Assembly (NCBI GenBank): GCA_937901895.1
Contig: CALGTD010000068.1
Location: 1-64,000, forward strand
Length of the DNA stretch: 64,000 bases
Direction of reading: 5' to 3'
Origin: an uncultured Spartobacteria bacterium
Lineage (GTDB): Bacteria; Verrucomicrobiota; Verrucomicrobiia; Chthoniobacterales; JAATET01
Shown: in pieces, positions 26,379-34,887 of the stretch
Position numbering within the stretch: position 1 is the stretch's first letter
How the letters are laid out: every line of letters starts with the position of its first letter
Position numbers and translations under genes: made by a program
Notes under the pieces: generated by a model
What the model saw: the letters and a program-made list of their open reading frames with translations, nothing else
Databases searched by the model: none
Told to the model about the DNA's origin: nothing

Positions 26379-27298
26379 TTCACGGCTCGGTTACGCTCCG
26401 CGAGCATACCTTGAAGGATCGCAATATCGATGCGTGCCCAATCAGCAGGATACCGATTTTTTTTTAGCATCATTCGGAGCCACCGAGCGCGCCGCAGAAA
26501 TAGCTTTCGACGTAGCGCCATACTCGAAGCTGTCCCGTCGAGGTCGTGAAACCGGTTTCCAAAGCAGGCAAGCGACCGACCCCATGAGTGCGCGCGGCGG
26601 AGTATCCATTCCATCTCCATCTGGTCAGGTCGCACCACGTGCTCCACACCGAGGGACGGCAGGAATACACAACTCTTCCCCGCTTCTTCGAACGTCCGAA
26701 GCAGAGGTGCCATGCCTCCCATTCTATACGCTCCAGGAGCAGGGCCGGAGTCCGGATCGAACGGCTCCCGTCCCGAGAGGGCTGCGCGGCGAATGACAAG
26801 GTTGCTCCCGAGAAACGGAAAGGACTTCACTTCCCCCTCCGGCGCTCGATCAGGGGACAGCGACGCAAAAGCGAAGCCCCGCACATACCTAATCACGTGC
26901 GGATCAAGCGCACGATCGAGGCCGGCCGGCCAACGAAGAGAAACTGGCCCGCCAACACAATCCGCCGATGGCCAACGCGACAACCCGGCCATGAGTTCGG
27001 AAAAATAATTCTGCGGCACGACAACGTCGTCGTCCCAGACAACAAACCAGTCACCGGCGGCAATCGCAAACCCCGCGTTGAGGGCCCGATTTTTGCCGGC
27101 TTCCATGCATCGAATCACGCGGGCGGGGAACGGGAATCTCCGGCCGCCAAGCATGGCTTCCGAATCGGCAAGGCTTCCGTTCACAACAACGAGAAGTTCC
27201 GCGCTGTAGTCGTCCACCCTCAAGGCCGCGATGCTGTTCAGGCACACTTCCAGCAACGCCTGTCTGCCCGATGTGGGGATCACGATGGAAAATTGCAT
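26375..27298 (-). CDS. Glycosyltransferase family 2
   Basis: The 307-residue GT-A enzyme has FSIVIPTSGRQALLEVCL, LLVVVNGSLADSE and the metal motif VVWDDDVVVPQNYF. A conserved FLGSNLVIRRAAL segment and an MEMEWILRRAHSWGRS stretch follow; the latter is typical of membrane-associated EPS GT2 proteins. It starts 19 bases after the FkbM methyltransferase gene. A run of nine T bases (26457-26465) lies within the coding region near the C-terminus and encodes a Lys-Lys pair; the frame is intact. Confidence 0.86.
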   Translation of the reverse strand: MQFSIVIPTSGRQALLEVCLNSIAALRVDDYSAELLVVVNGSLADSEAMLGGRRFPFPARVIRCMEAGKNRALNAGFAIAAGDWFVVWDDDVVVPQNYFSELMAGLSRWPSADCVGGPVSLRWPAGLDRALDPHVIRYVRGFAFASLSPDRAPEGEVKSFPFLGSNLVIRRAALSGREPFDPDSGPAPGAYRMGGMAPLLRTFEEAGKSCVFLPSLGVEHVVRPDQMEMEWILRRAHSWGRSLACFGNRFHDLDGTASSMALRRKLFLRRARWLRMMLKKNRYPADWARIDIAILQGMLAERNRAVK

Positions 27299-27317
27299 TC
27301 CTGCACATCTACCGGTC

Positions 27318-28037
27318 TTATGTCCTCGGGGTCGCGATCAACATTGTGATCGAATAGACCCCCGCAGGCGGCATGGAGGTCTGCGGCGGCATGTTTCGCA
27401 AACGATAGTTGAAGCGGTTGAAGAAGTGTTGAAAGTCACGCACGCACAGCCCCGCATCTCTCGTCGTTTCTCCAAACTCAAACGCACAGCATCGAATTCG
27501 TCCCGCCGCGAAAAGCGCCTCCGCGCCCTTCAGAGCCGCCAATTCGCAGCCTTCGACATCGATCTTCAGGAGGTCCACCGTTTCAATGTTCTCTCCACGG
27601 CAGAACGCATCCAGCGTAGTAACCCGAACCTCCTCCGAAACAGATGGCCCCTGCGCATGGACCGCGCGGGAAAGGAAGGAATGCAAGGTTGGGCGATCAC
27701 TGCGACCATGCAGGATTGCCGTCCCTTCTGCATCACCAACCGCGAGCGGACGCGGGTGAATATTTCGACGCCCGTTGGCATTTACAACATGCTCGATGGC
27801 GGCATAAGCCTCCCGGGCGGGTTCGAATGCAAAGACCCTGCCCGTAGGTCCCACGCAACGGGCAAAAAACAGGCTTAATTCCCCCCGGTGGGCTCCCACA
27901 TCGAGCACCGTCATGCCCGCACGCAGATAACGCGCGTAAAAGATCAGCTCCTCACGGCAAAAATCTTCAAAGCTTCTCCTACGGTTCTGCCCGCTCAATG
28001 CATGGCGCAGACGGCGCAATGGATCGAGCGCTTTCAT
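27318..28037 (-). CDS. FkbM family methyltransferase
   Basis: The 239-residue Rossmann methyltransferase has the SAM motif VLDVGAHRGELSLFFA at about residues 44-59 and VFAFEPAREAY. The FkbM post-motif DLLKIDVEGCELAALKGA lies near residue 157. These enzymes methylate a hydroxyl group of a sugar or polyketide. It lies directly downstream of the Wzt-like ATPase gene with a 4-base overlap, so methylation of the exported glycan, possibly at its non-reducing end, is a reasonable inference. Confidence 0.87.
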   Translation of the reverse strand: MKALDPLRRLRHALSGQNRRRSFEDFCREELIFYARYLRAGMTVLDVGAHRGELSLFFARCVGPTGRVFAFEPAREAYAAIEHVVNANGRRNIHPRPLAVGDAEGTAILHGRSDRPTLHSFLSRAVHAQGPSVSEEVRVTTLDAFCRGENIETVDLLKIDVEGCELAALKGAEALFAAGRIRCCAFEFGETTRDAGLCVRDFQHFFNRFNYRLRNMPPQTSMPPAGVYSITMLIATPRT

Positions 28038-29281
28038 TGTCCCGAAAGTGTTTGAATTTCCCAGCGCGCGTCGATCAGAAATACTCCTCCCGTCTGCCTC
28101 GGCACCTTTCCTGCCCCATAAAAATCACCCTCCGACACGGCAAACCTCCCCGCAGACGGAAGGTAATCATACACGTCACCGCCTTCGCTCAGCTCCAGTG
28201 CATAACGGTATGAGCCCGCAGGCAGTGGCAATCGGTCTGACTTCAACCGCACAACAGCCCGCTCGCCCCCGCGTAGTGGGAATATGTCCCCTGTCATATC
28301 CGAACTGAGGTGGAACACCGGTGTCCCCAACGCATTGCGAACCGTAACTGCCACGCAGAGATTGCGGATCGCGTCGAAACAGTCCAATTCCACCTCCATC
28401 GTGCAGGGCATGCCGACTGCCGGTGCGCCTCCTGCAGGCGACAGGAACCGTGCGCTCCAAATTCGCGCCCGACCGGTTCCCTTTCGATCCGCAACCTCCA
28501 ACAAATCGTCTGGGCTCCCGACGGCCAGCTTCAAGTAAGCATCGACAGCCTCCCGCGCCGTTCCCAAGAACAGCAATCGCCCATTGGAAAGAACTAATCC
28601 CTGCCTGCAGAGGCCAGTGACCGCCGTCATGTTGTGGCTTACGAAAATCACCGTGCGCCCCTCCTCCCTCGACAGTTCCCCCATCTTTCCAAGGCACCTT
28701 TTCTGGAACTCCGCGTCTCCGACGGCCAGCACTTCGTCGACAATCAGAATCTCCGGATCCAGATGCGCGGCCACCGCGAAGGCGAGCCGCACATACATTC
28801 CACTCGAATACCGCTTTACGGGAGTATCCAGAAATTTCTCCACTCCGGAGAACGCCACGATCTCATCAAATTTCCGCGCCACCTCTGCGCGCTTCATTCC
28901 GAGCACGACGCCGTTGAGGTAGATGTTCTCCCGACCCGTCAATTCCGGGTGAAACCCCGTGCCCACCTCCAGCAGGCTGGCTACGCGCCCGCGCAGGACG
29001 ATCTCGCCCCGGGTAGGCTCGGTGATGCGACTGAGGATCTTCAGCAGCGTGCTCTTGCCAGCGCCGTTTGCACCGATAATTCCAAGCACCTCTCCGGCCT
29101 GCACGTCGAACGACACATCGTTCAACGCCCAGAATTCGGACTCCCTCCCCGCTGAGCTATCCTGCCTCGGTCGAAGTATCGCCGCCAGGCAGTCGCGGAG
29201 GGTGTGATACGCACCGTGCCCCGCGGCACCGATCCGGTAGCGCTTCGACACGTTGCGAACTTCGATGATCGCGGAACTCAT
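28034..29281 (-). CDS. wzt: Polysaccharide ABC transporter ATP-binding protein with Wzt-like C-terminal domain
   Basis: The 415-residue protein has a KpsT/Wzt-type ATPase in its first 250 residues: Walker A GANGAGKSTLLK, signature RYSSGMYVRLAFA, Walker B ILIVDEVLAVGD. An extra domain of about 150 residues follows (VELDCFDAIRNLCVAVTVRN, FPLRGGERAVVRLKSDRLP). It matches the immunoglobulin-like Wzt_C carbohydrate-binding domain that recognises the modified end of an O-antigen. It powers export of a finished undecaprenyl-linked glycan through the permease encoded upstream. It is flanked by two FkbM methyltransferase genes, each overlapping it by 4 bases. Confidence 0.92.
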   Translation of the reverse strand: MSSAIIEVRNVSKRYRIGAAGHGAYHTLRDCLAAILRPRQDSSAGRESEFWALNDVSFDVQAGEVLGIIGANGAGKSTLLKILSRITEPTRGEIVLRGRVASLLEVGTGFHPELTGRENIYLNGVVLGMKRAEVARKFDEIVAFSGVEKFLDTPVKRYSSGMYVRLAFAVAAHLDPEILIVDEVLAVGDAEFQKRCLGKMGELSREEGRTVIFVSHNMTAVTGLCRQGLVLSNGRLLFLGTAREAVDAYLKLAVGSPDDLLEVADRKGTGRARIWSARFLSPAGGAPAVGMPCTMEVELDCFDAIRNLCVAVTVRNALGTPVFHLSSDMTGDIFPLRGGERAVVRLKSDRLPLPAGSYRYALELSEGGDVYDYLPSAGRFAVSEGDFYGAGKVPRQTGGVFLIDARWEIQTLSGQ

Positions 29282-30201
29282 TCGATAGCTTCAGGTGCAT
29301 CCGCCCTGCTGCTGGTGGAACGGCTGGGCAGATGCGAAACCCGCCGTTCGACCTTCGAGCGCGTCGAATCGAATACACAGAGAACGTTCTGAAGATGTTG
29401 CTCCCACGGGCGTTCGACCGCCACGATCTTCCGCACCGCGGGTTCGTAGGTAAATGTGGAATATCCCCACCCCCGGATCTCACCTAGCAACGCGTCACTC
29501 GTGATGCCGTAACGCTTCGAATAGCCGGCGACCTCGACCAGTAGCACCGCGGGGTTGCCACGCTCCAGCATTCCCCGCATCCCACGCAATGCGAACGGTT
29601 CGTATCCTTCGATGTCGAATTTCGCCATCGCGTAGCGCACGTCCGTCAGCACCTCATCGAGACGCACGACCGGCACTCCTCGCCCATCTTCCCCAACACC
29701 GGCAACCGATGCGGTTGCATCGTTTCCCTGCAGGACAGCTGCGTGCGCGCTCTCTCCCGCCGCCTCCGCGTGAACAACGATGTTCTCGATTCCGCTTCTT
29801 TCGATACTTCGCTCCAGACACTCCTTGGAAAAAGCTCCCGGCTCGAAGGCATGCACCGCGCCATTCGGTCCCACGAGGGAGGAGGCTCGCAGCGAGTAAA
29901 GTCCGATGTTGCTCCCCACATCGATGAAGAGGTCTCCCGGCCGCAGGTAGTCCCGCACAAAACTCATCTCCCAAAAATCCGGCAGTCCCCAGAAATAGAT
30001 TGCCGCGCTCGCCTGATGGGACGCCGGGTGTGCGAGCAGCTGGTTTCCATGGTAGGAAACGAATACCGGCTTCCCGACACCCCTTTTCCAGAATTGCCAA
30101 ACGACACCCGAAAGCAGGGACAACGCTCGACGCCCATGATTCGCGGGATGGCGCCAAATCCGGATCAACAGCGCACCCATGCTGAACGAAGTCTCATTCA
30201 T
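29278..30201 (-). CDS. FkbM family methyltransferase
   Basis: The 307-residue methyltransferase starts at ATG 30201. A roughly 90-residue N-terminal extension precedes the SAM-binding motif FIDVGSNIGLYSLRASSLVG. VHAFEPGAFSKECL and the FkbM motif YAMAKFDIEGYEPFALRGM follow. It is longer than the other FkbM protein of the operon and only distantly similar to it, so the two probably have different targets. It lies 5 bases after the permease gene and overlaps the ATPase start by 4 bases, so both methyltransferases are interleaved with the transporter. Confidence 0.87.
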   Translation of the reverse strand: MNETSFSMGALLIRIWRHPANHGRRALSLLSGVVWQFWKRGVGKPVFVSYHGNQLLAHPASHQASAAIYFWGLPDFWEMSFVRDYLRPGDLFIDVGSNIGLYSLRASSLVGPNGAVHAFEPGAFSKECLERSIERSGIENIVVHAEAAGESAHAAVLQGNDATASVAGVGEDGRGVPVVRLDEVLTDVRYAMAKFDIEGYEPFALRGMRGMLERGNPAVLLVEVAGYSKRYGITSDALLGEIRGWGYSTFTYEPAVRKIVAVERPWEQHLQNVLCVFDSTRSKVERRVSHLPSRSTSSRADAPEAIE

Positions 30202-30206
30202 GAAGT

Positions 30207-31031
30207 TCAGACGATGTCCGCAAATTCCCGCTCGATCCGGCGGAAGACCGCCAGTCCAACAACGAAAAACACCGCCGCGATCACGCACGAGACCGCCAGC
30301 TCCGATCCGACCGGTGGCGGTGTGCCACACAGCGGCCACCGGAAGCCATCGATCACGGCCACCATTGGGTTCAATGCGTAAAGGTGCGCTGCGATGGAGC
30401 CCAGCTTTTCCCTCACCAGTGAACTGGGATAGGCGACCGGTGAGACATACATCCCCATCTGCAGAATGAACGGCACGAGGAAGCGAAAGTCCCGATATTT
30501 CACATTCAGTGCCGTGACGAGCAACGCAGGCCCGAGCGCGGCGAGGCACGCCAGCCCGATAAGAAAGGGAATCGCGAGCCATTGCGGCCCAAGCGATCCT
30601 CCAAGCCAGACCAGCGCCGGAAGAAAAACGACCGCACCGATTCCGAAATCCAGCAGTGCGACGGAGAGCGCGGCCAGCGGAACGATCATTCGCGGGAAAT
30701 ACACCTTCGAGATGAGGTTGGCGTTGCTCACCATGCTCTGCCCGCAGGTATTGAGGACGTTCGAGAACAACTGCCACGGCAGCATCCCCGCAAGCACCAG
30801 AGCGCCATACGGAATGTCCGTGTCCGCCTGGAGACCGGCGAGCCTGCCGAAGACGAACGTCATCAAAATCACCGCGGTCAGCGGTTGAAGCACCGCCCAC
30901 AAGGCGCCGAGCACGGTTTGCTTGTATCGGACCGAGACGTCCCGTATGGCGAGGGTCACGAGAAGCTCGCGGTAATCCCAAAGGTCCCGCCAGTAACGGG
31001 CTCTCGACCCAGCTCGAATTCGAATTTCCAT
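30207..31031 (-). CDS. wzm: Polysaccharide ABC transporter permease (Wzm-like)
   Basis: The 274-residue ABC-2-type permease has the N-terminal amphipathic segment DYRELLVTLAIRDVSVRYKQ, the LGALWAVLQPL motif and six hydrophobic helices. The mid-protein motif ALNVKYRDFRFLVPF and the C-terminal LYALNPMVAVIDGFRW are hallmarks of Wzm/KpsM/TagG permeases. It is the first gene of the 19-gene reverse operon. A TAGGAT box at 31046-31051 could be its -10 element, but no strong -35 was found. Confidence 0.92.
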   Translation of the reverse strand: MEIRIRAGSRARYWRDLWDYRELLVTLAIRDVSVRYKQTVLGALWAVLQPLTAVILMTFVFGRLAGLQADTDIPYGALVLAGMLPWQLFSNVLNTCGQSMVSNANLISKVYFPRMIVPLAALSVALLDFGIGAVVFLPALVWLGGSLGPQWLAIPFLIGLACLAALGPALLVTALNVKYRDFRFLVPFILQMGMYVSPVAYPSSLVREKLGSIAAHLYALNPMVAVIDGFRWPLCGTPPPVGSELAVSCVIAAVFFVVGLAVFRRIEREFADIV

Positions 31032-31103
31032 CGGCCGCGGCGCGCATCCTAGCGCATTCGGAGCGTCCGATATATTGGAAAGACGGCTTTCGCCACCGCT
31101 GAT

Positions 31104-33191
31104 ATGCTGGCGCGGATGAGCATTCGCTCGCCAGCCTCCCCATCCGGCGCGTCCCCCGCCTTGCGCGTGATTGCGACGCTGGCTCCCCCCACGCTCTGCG
31201 TGTTCGCAGCGGATCTCGGACACGCATTCCAGCCCGCACTCGCTGCCTGCATCGGGCTTTTGCTGATTGGATTTCCTCCCGCGCGAAGTCGTTCCCGCTG
31301 GCTGGACGCGGCATTGCTGACGCTGGCGATGCTCCCGCTTCTCGCGCTGCTGCCGATGCCGGAGGGGGCGGTCCCCGACTGGCGCGCGGCACTCGCGGAG
31401 GAACTCGGAATCGATCTCGGCCCGTCGTTCACCCCCCAGCCGGCGGCGCTCGTTGCGGCTCTCGCTCCATTCTGGACCGGCCTCGCGTGGCTTTGGTGGA
31501 CCACCGGACAGCAATGGGATGCGCTCGAGTCGAAGGTGATGACCCGGGTGTTCGTTCTCGCGATCGCCGCGATCGCCGCCACCGTTGCCGTGTGGAAACT
31601 CACCCGTGGCGGCCCCCTCCCAGGAGCTCTTGCAGGCGGCAACGCAGCCCTTCTCACACGCAATCAACTGGCCACTGTCCTCGCGATCGGTGCAAGCGCG
31701 GGCATCACAATGGCTTTTTGCGCGCAACTTCGACGCCCCGCAGCGGCAGCGTTCGGCATCACCGCCTCACTTTTGTGCGCGACGGCCCTTGCCGTGCTTG
31801 GGTCACGCGCCGGATGGCTCGCTACCGGCGCCGGCGTGGCGGCCTCGCTGGCGGCGATCGGCAGCATCCGGCACTCCCGTCTTCCGCTCATCGCTGCCGC
31901 GGTCCTGCTTGCAGGCGGAGCCGCAACGATTTTCCTCCTGCCCGGCGAAACCGGCGAGCGACTGCGTGGCTCGCTGGGAAGTGACAGCGGCGGCGGCTTC
32001 CGCTTCGCCGTCCAGCGCGACGCACTCGGCGTGGTCGCCGAGCAGCCCTGGACCGGACACGGGCTCGGAAATTTCGACGGCGTGTTCCCCTTTCATCGAG
32101 AATTGTCGCAAAATCGCTTCCGTGCCGAACACCCCGAAAGCGACCTCCTGTGGTTCGCCGGCGAGGCGGGCGTCCTTGTCGCGGTGCTGTCGCTCGTTGC
32201 AGCAGCCGTGCTCGGCCGGGAATGGATCACCGCCGCGAAAATCGAGCCGCAACGAACGGAATCCGCCGCTGCCGCATGCGGTGCCGCAGCAGCCCTGCTT
32301 GTGCATGGATTGCTCGACGTTCCCGCGCACTCGATGTTCGCATGGATTTTCGCCGTCGGTCTCGCTGGACCGGCCTGTGGCGCTCCGCTCCGCACTCCCG
32401 TCGCTCCGCTTCGTCGGGCCGCGGCCTGGCTGGCAGCCATCGCGCTCGTGGGAATCTCGACTGTCGTGTGGCGTCTTTTACCCGCTGAACCGCCACGACC
32501 GTTCGCAAACGACACCCCGCTCCACGAAATCCCGGACCGCTCGGCCATCGATATGTGGCTGCAAACCCGCCCGCTCGACTGGAGGGTCGTCGAGCTTCGT
32601 GCACATCGCGCCGTCGCCGATGGCCGCTTTGATGAGGCACGCCGGAACTTCGAGTTGCTCTTCCGCCTGGAGCCATTCAATCCCGTCGTCGTGAGCCGCT
32701 CACTTCACGCGTGGAACCGGGCAAGACGAGCCCCGGAATTTTCCGAGACCGCGCTGGAATTGCTCCGGCGCATCCCGCCGGATCAACATTCCCGGCAGCT
32801 TGCCGAACTGATCTCCACCGCTGCACGGTGGCCCGATCTCGCTCTCGCGCTGGCCAGCTGCGATCCACCGCTCTCGTGGCAGTTTCACGCACTCGGAATT
32901 CCCTCCGATCTCCGGCAGAAAGCCCTTGTTCGACTGTCCGACGTCCTCGCCACACAGAATCAAACCGCCACCGCGTGCCGCATCGTCCTGTATCAGATCG
33001 CGCCGGGCCTCGGAGATCCGCCACCGCCCCTGCCGGATGTTCCCGGTGTTCCGAAGCCGCAATCAAAGAGCCCCAGTCCGCCTCTCTCGTGGTATGACGT
33101 CGCAGTGCTGCAATATCTGGCAAGGAACGAGGATGGTGCGTGGAGAATTCTCCGCACGTATCTGGCGGTAAAAATCCCGTTCGAGCCATGA
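31104..33191 (+). CDS. O-antigen ligase/polymerase-like protein with large C-terminal soluble region
   Basis: The 695-residue protein has about eleven to twelve membrane helices in the first 420 residues. It carries the Wzy_C-type signature GHGLGNFDGVFPFHREL followed by AEHPESDLLWFAGEAG, the catalytic periplasmic loop of the family. The last 230 residues are soluble and helical (RNFELLFRLEPFNPVV), suggesting TPR-like repeats; many bacterial O-antigen ligase-like proteins have such tails. A second ATG at 31116 lies 7 bases after a possible -10 (TATGCT, 31103-31108). The gene diverges from the ABC-transporter operon and overlaps the next gene by 4 bases. WaaL-type ligation and Wzy-type polymerisation are both possible. 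Confidence 0.83.
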   Translation: MLARMSIRSPASPSGASPALRVIATLAPPTLCVFAADLGHAFQPALAACIGLLLIGFPPARSRSRWLDAALLTLAMLPLLALLPMPEGAVPDWRAALAEELGIDLGPSFTPQPAALVAALAPFWTGLAWLWWTTGQQWDALESKVMTRVFVLAIAAIAATVAVWKLTRGGPLPGALAGGNAALLTRNQLATVLAIGASAGITMAFCAQLRRPAAAAFGITASLLCATALAVLGSRAGWLATGAGVAASLAAIGSIRHSRLPLIAAAVLLAGGAATIFLLPGETGERLRGSLGSDSGGGFRFAVQRDALGVVAEQPWTGHGLGNFDGVFPFHRELSQNRFRAEHPESDLLWFAGEAGVLVAVLSLVAAAVLGREWITAAKIEPQRTESAAAACGAAAALLVHGLLDVPAHSMFAWIFAVGLAGPACGAPLRTPVAPLRRAAAWLAAIALVGISTVVWRLLPAEPPRPFANDTPLHEIPDRSAIDMWLQTRPLDWRVVELRAHRAVADGRFDEARRNFELLFRLEPFNPVVVSRSLHAWNRARRAPEFSETALELLRRIPPDQHSRQLAELISTAARWPDLALALASCDPPLSWQFHALGIPSDLRQKALVRLSDVLATQNQTATACRIVLYQIAPGLGDPPPPLPDVPGVPKPQSKSPSPPLSWYDVAVLQYLARNEDGAWRILRTYLAVKIPFEP

Positions 33192-34882
33192 TGCGAAACC
33201 CTCCAGCCGCACCCCGCCCGCCCGGACGCCACCGCAGCTTGTGGATCGCGGCGGTGGTTGCCCTTCTTGCACTCTTCGCCCTCCTCGTGATCCGTCATCC
33301 GCGTTTCAAATCGTGGCGGGCAACGCAGCTTGCCACCCGGGCGATGATCGCACTCGAGAATGGCGAGGCGGAAGTCGCGCATTCCAGGGCCGCCGCGGCA
33401 TTCCAGCTCGCTCCAAAAAATTTCACCGTGCTCCGCGCAGCGGCCCGAATCACCGCCTCGCAGAGGGATCCACAGGCGATCGGATTCTACCAGTCGCTGG
33501 CCGGTTCCGGCGTCGCCACGGGCGAAGACTTTGCCGCACTCGCGGAGGTCGCGCTCGATCTCGGCAGATTCGACGTGTTCGAGGAGGGCATTCAGCAGGC
33601 GCTCGATCGCCTCCCGCCTGGAGATCCGCGCCTCGAACGCCTGCTGGGCCGATACGCATGGATGAACGGCGACTTCACCGCCGCCGTCGCCGCCTTTCGG
33701 CAGGTCGCGGAGGACAACCCGGATTCCGCCTCTGCAAAACTCGATCTCGCCGCCGTGCTTCTCGCATCGCCGGAACTTTCCGCCCGCCGCACCGCGCCTC
33801 CGATCGTCGAAGAGGCCATCCGCATGGATTCGAACCTGTCCGCTCCCGGACTCCGACTGCTCGGCAATAGCGAGGGTCTTTCCCGGGACATCCGGCTCGA
33901 CGCGGTGTCGCGGCTGCTGGCCATTCCGGATCTTCCGTTCGAGGACAAACTCGACGTTCTCCGGATGAAGGTCGCGATCGACCCATCCCTTCGCGAGTCG
34001 GTGGCGGAGGACATCATCGCTTCGACCGATCTGCGGGACATGGACCGTCGCACCGCCGTCGCAAGGTGGCTTGTTCAACTTGGCGAGAATCAGCGTGCGT
34101 TCGAACTGCTGCCGTTGCAGGACGCCGCAACAAGAATCGACTGGTTCCTCGTCTGGCTCGACGCCGCCGCCGGCCTTGGCAAATGGCGGGAGGTCGAACT
34201 CGCACTGGAACGTCCGGGCGCAGCACTTCCCGAATCGGTCCGGGAGTTGTTTCTGGGCCGTGCCCTGGCCGCGCAGGGGAAGCCGGGCAGCATCACGCAC
34301 TATGAACGCGCCATCAACGCCGCCGGGGGAGACCTCGAACGGCTCGTCTACCTCGCGGGCTATTTCAATGCCCTCGACCAGGTTTCGCTCGCCGAACGCG
34401 CGCTGAAGCGCCTCGCCGAGGATCCCGCTTCCGCACGCACCGCTTGGGGGGCGTTGATTGGTCTGTATCGCCGCCAGCATGACACGCCGGCACTCCTGCG
34501 AGCTTTGGAAACGATGAAGAGCCGATGGAAGAACGATCCCGTCATCGAAAACGACCTCCTCTATCTCCGTCTCCTCACACAACGAAATCTCGCCCAGACC
34601 GTCGAAGCTGCCCGCGCGGCTGCTCTCGAGCACCCGCAGAACGTGCCCTTCCAGATCACTCACGCGCTCGCGTTGCTGCGGCAGGAAAAACCGGCGGAGG
34701 CTGCAGCCATTTTCGAGGGATCCGACCTTCAGCTGGGACAGCTTCTTCCGCACCAACGCGCCATCTTCGCAGCCATCCTGGCCGCCAACGGCGACGAGGG
34801 TTCCGCTCGCGACGTCGCTGCATTAATCGACCGCAACGCCTTGCTGCCCGAGGAGGCCGAACTTCTTCCTCCCAAGGAGTAA
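33188..34882 (+). CDS. Membrane-anchored tetratricopeptide-repeat protein
   Basis: The 564-residue protein has a proline/arginine-rich cytoplasmic N-terminus and one membrane segment (LWIAAVVALLALFALLVI, about residues 15-32). About 500 residues of helical repeats then lie presumably in the periplasm. TPR-like units include SRAAAAFQLAPKNFTVL, LLGRYAWMNGDFTAAVAAF and AEAAAIFEGSDLQL. No enzyme motif is visible. It starts inside the stop of the O-antigen ligase-like gene (ATGA), so the two are co-translated and the protein may scaffold glycan assembly. It converges on the histidine kinase gene with only 5 bases between stops. Confidence 0.8.
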   Translation: MMRNPPAAPRPPGRHRSLWIAAVVALLALFALLVIRHPRFKSWRATQLATRAMIALENGEAEVAHSRAAAAFQLAPKNFTVLRAAARITASQRDPQAIGFYQSLAGSGVATGEDFAALAEVALDLGRFDVFEEGIQQALDRLPPGDPRLERLLGRYAWMNGDFTAAVAAFRQVAEDNPDSASAKLDLAAVLLASPELSARRTAPPIVEEAIRMDSNLSAPGLRLLGNSEGLSRDIRLDAVSRLLAIPDLPFEDKLDVLRMKVAIDPSLRESVAEDIIASTDLRDMDRRTAVARWLVQLGENQRAFELLPLQDAATRIDWFLVWLDAAAGLGKWREVELALERPGAALPESVRELFLGRALAAQGKPGSITHYERAINAAGGDLERLVYLAGYFNALDQVSLAERALKRLAEDPASARTAWGALIGLYRRQHDTPALLRALETMKSRWKNDPVIENDLLYLRLLTQRNLAQTVEAARAAALEHPQNVPFQITHALALLRQEKPAEAAAIFEGSDLQLGQLLPHQRAIFAAILAANGDEGSARDVAALIDRNALLPEEAELLPPKE

Positions 34883-34887
34883 CGCCG

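Noticed and set aside
26457..26465. Run of nine T bases in a glycosyltransferase gene as a frameshift or phase-variation site
   Set aside because: The frame is intact across it and the run lies near the 3' end of the gene. Nothing in the sequence shows switching.
32993..34756. Long reverse-strand frame opposite the TPR gene
   Set aside because: It is antisense to a gene that has a membrane anchor, TPR pattern and ATGA coupling. It has no domain of its own.
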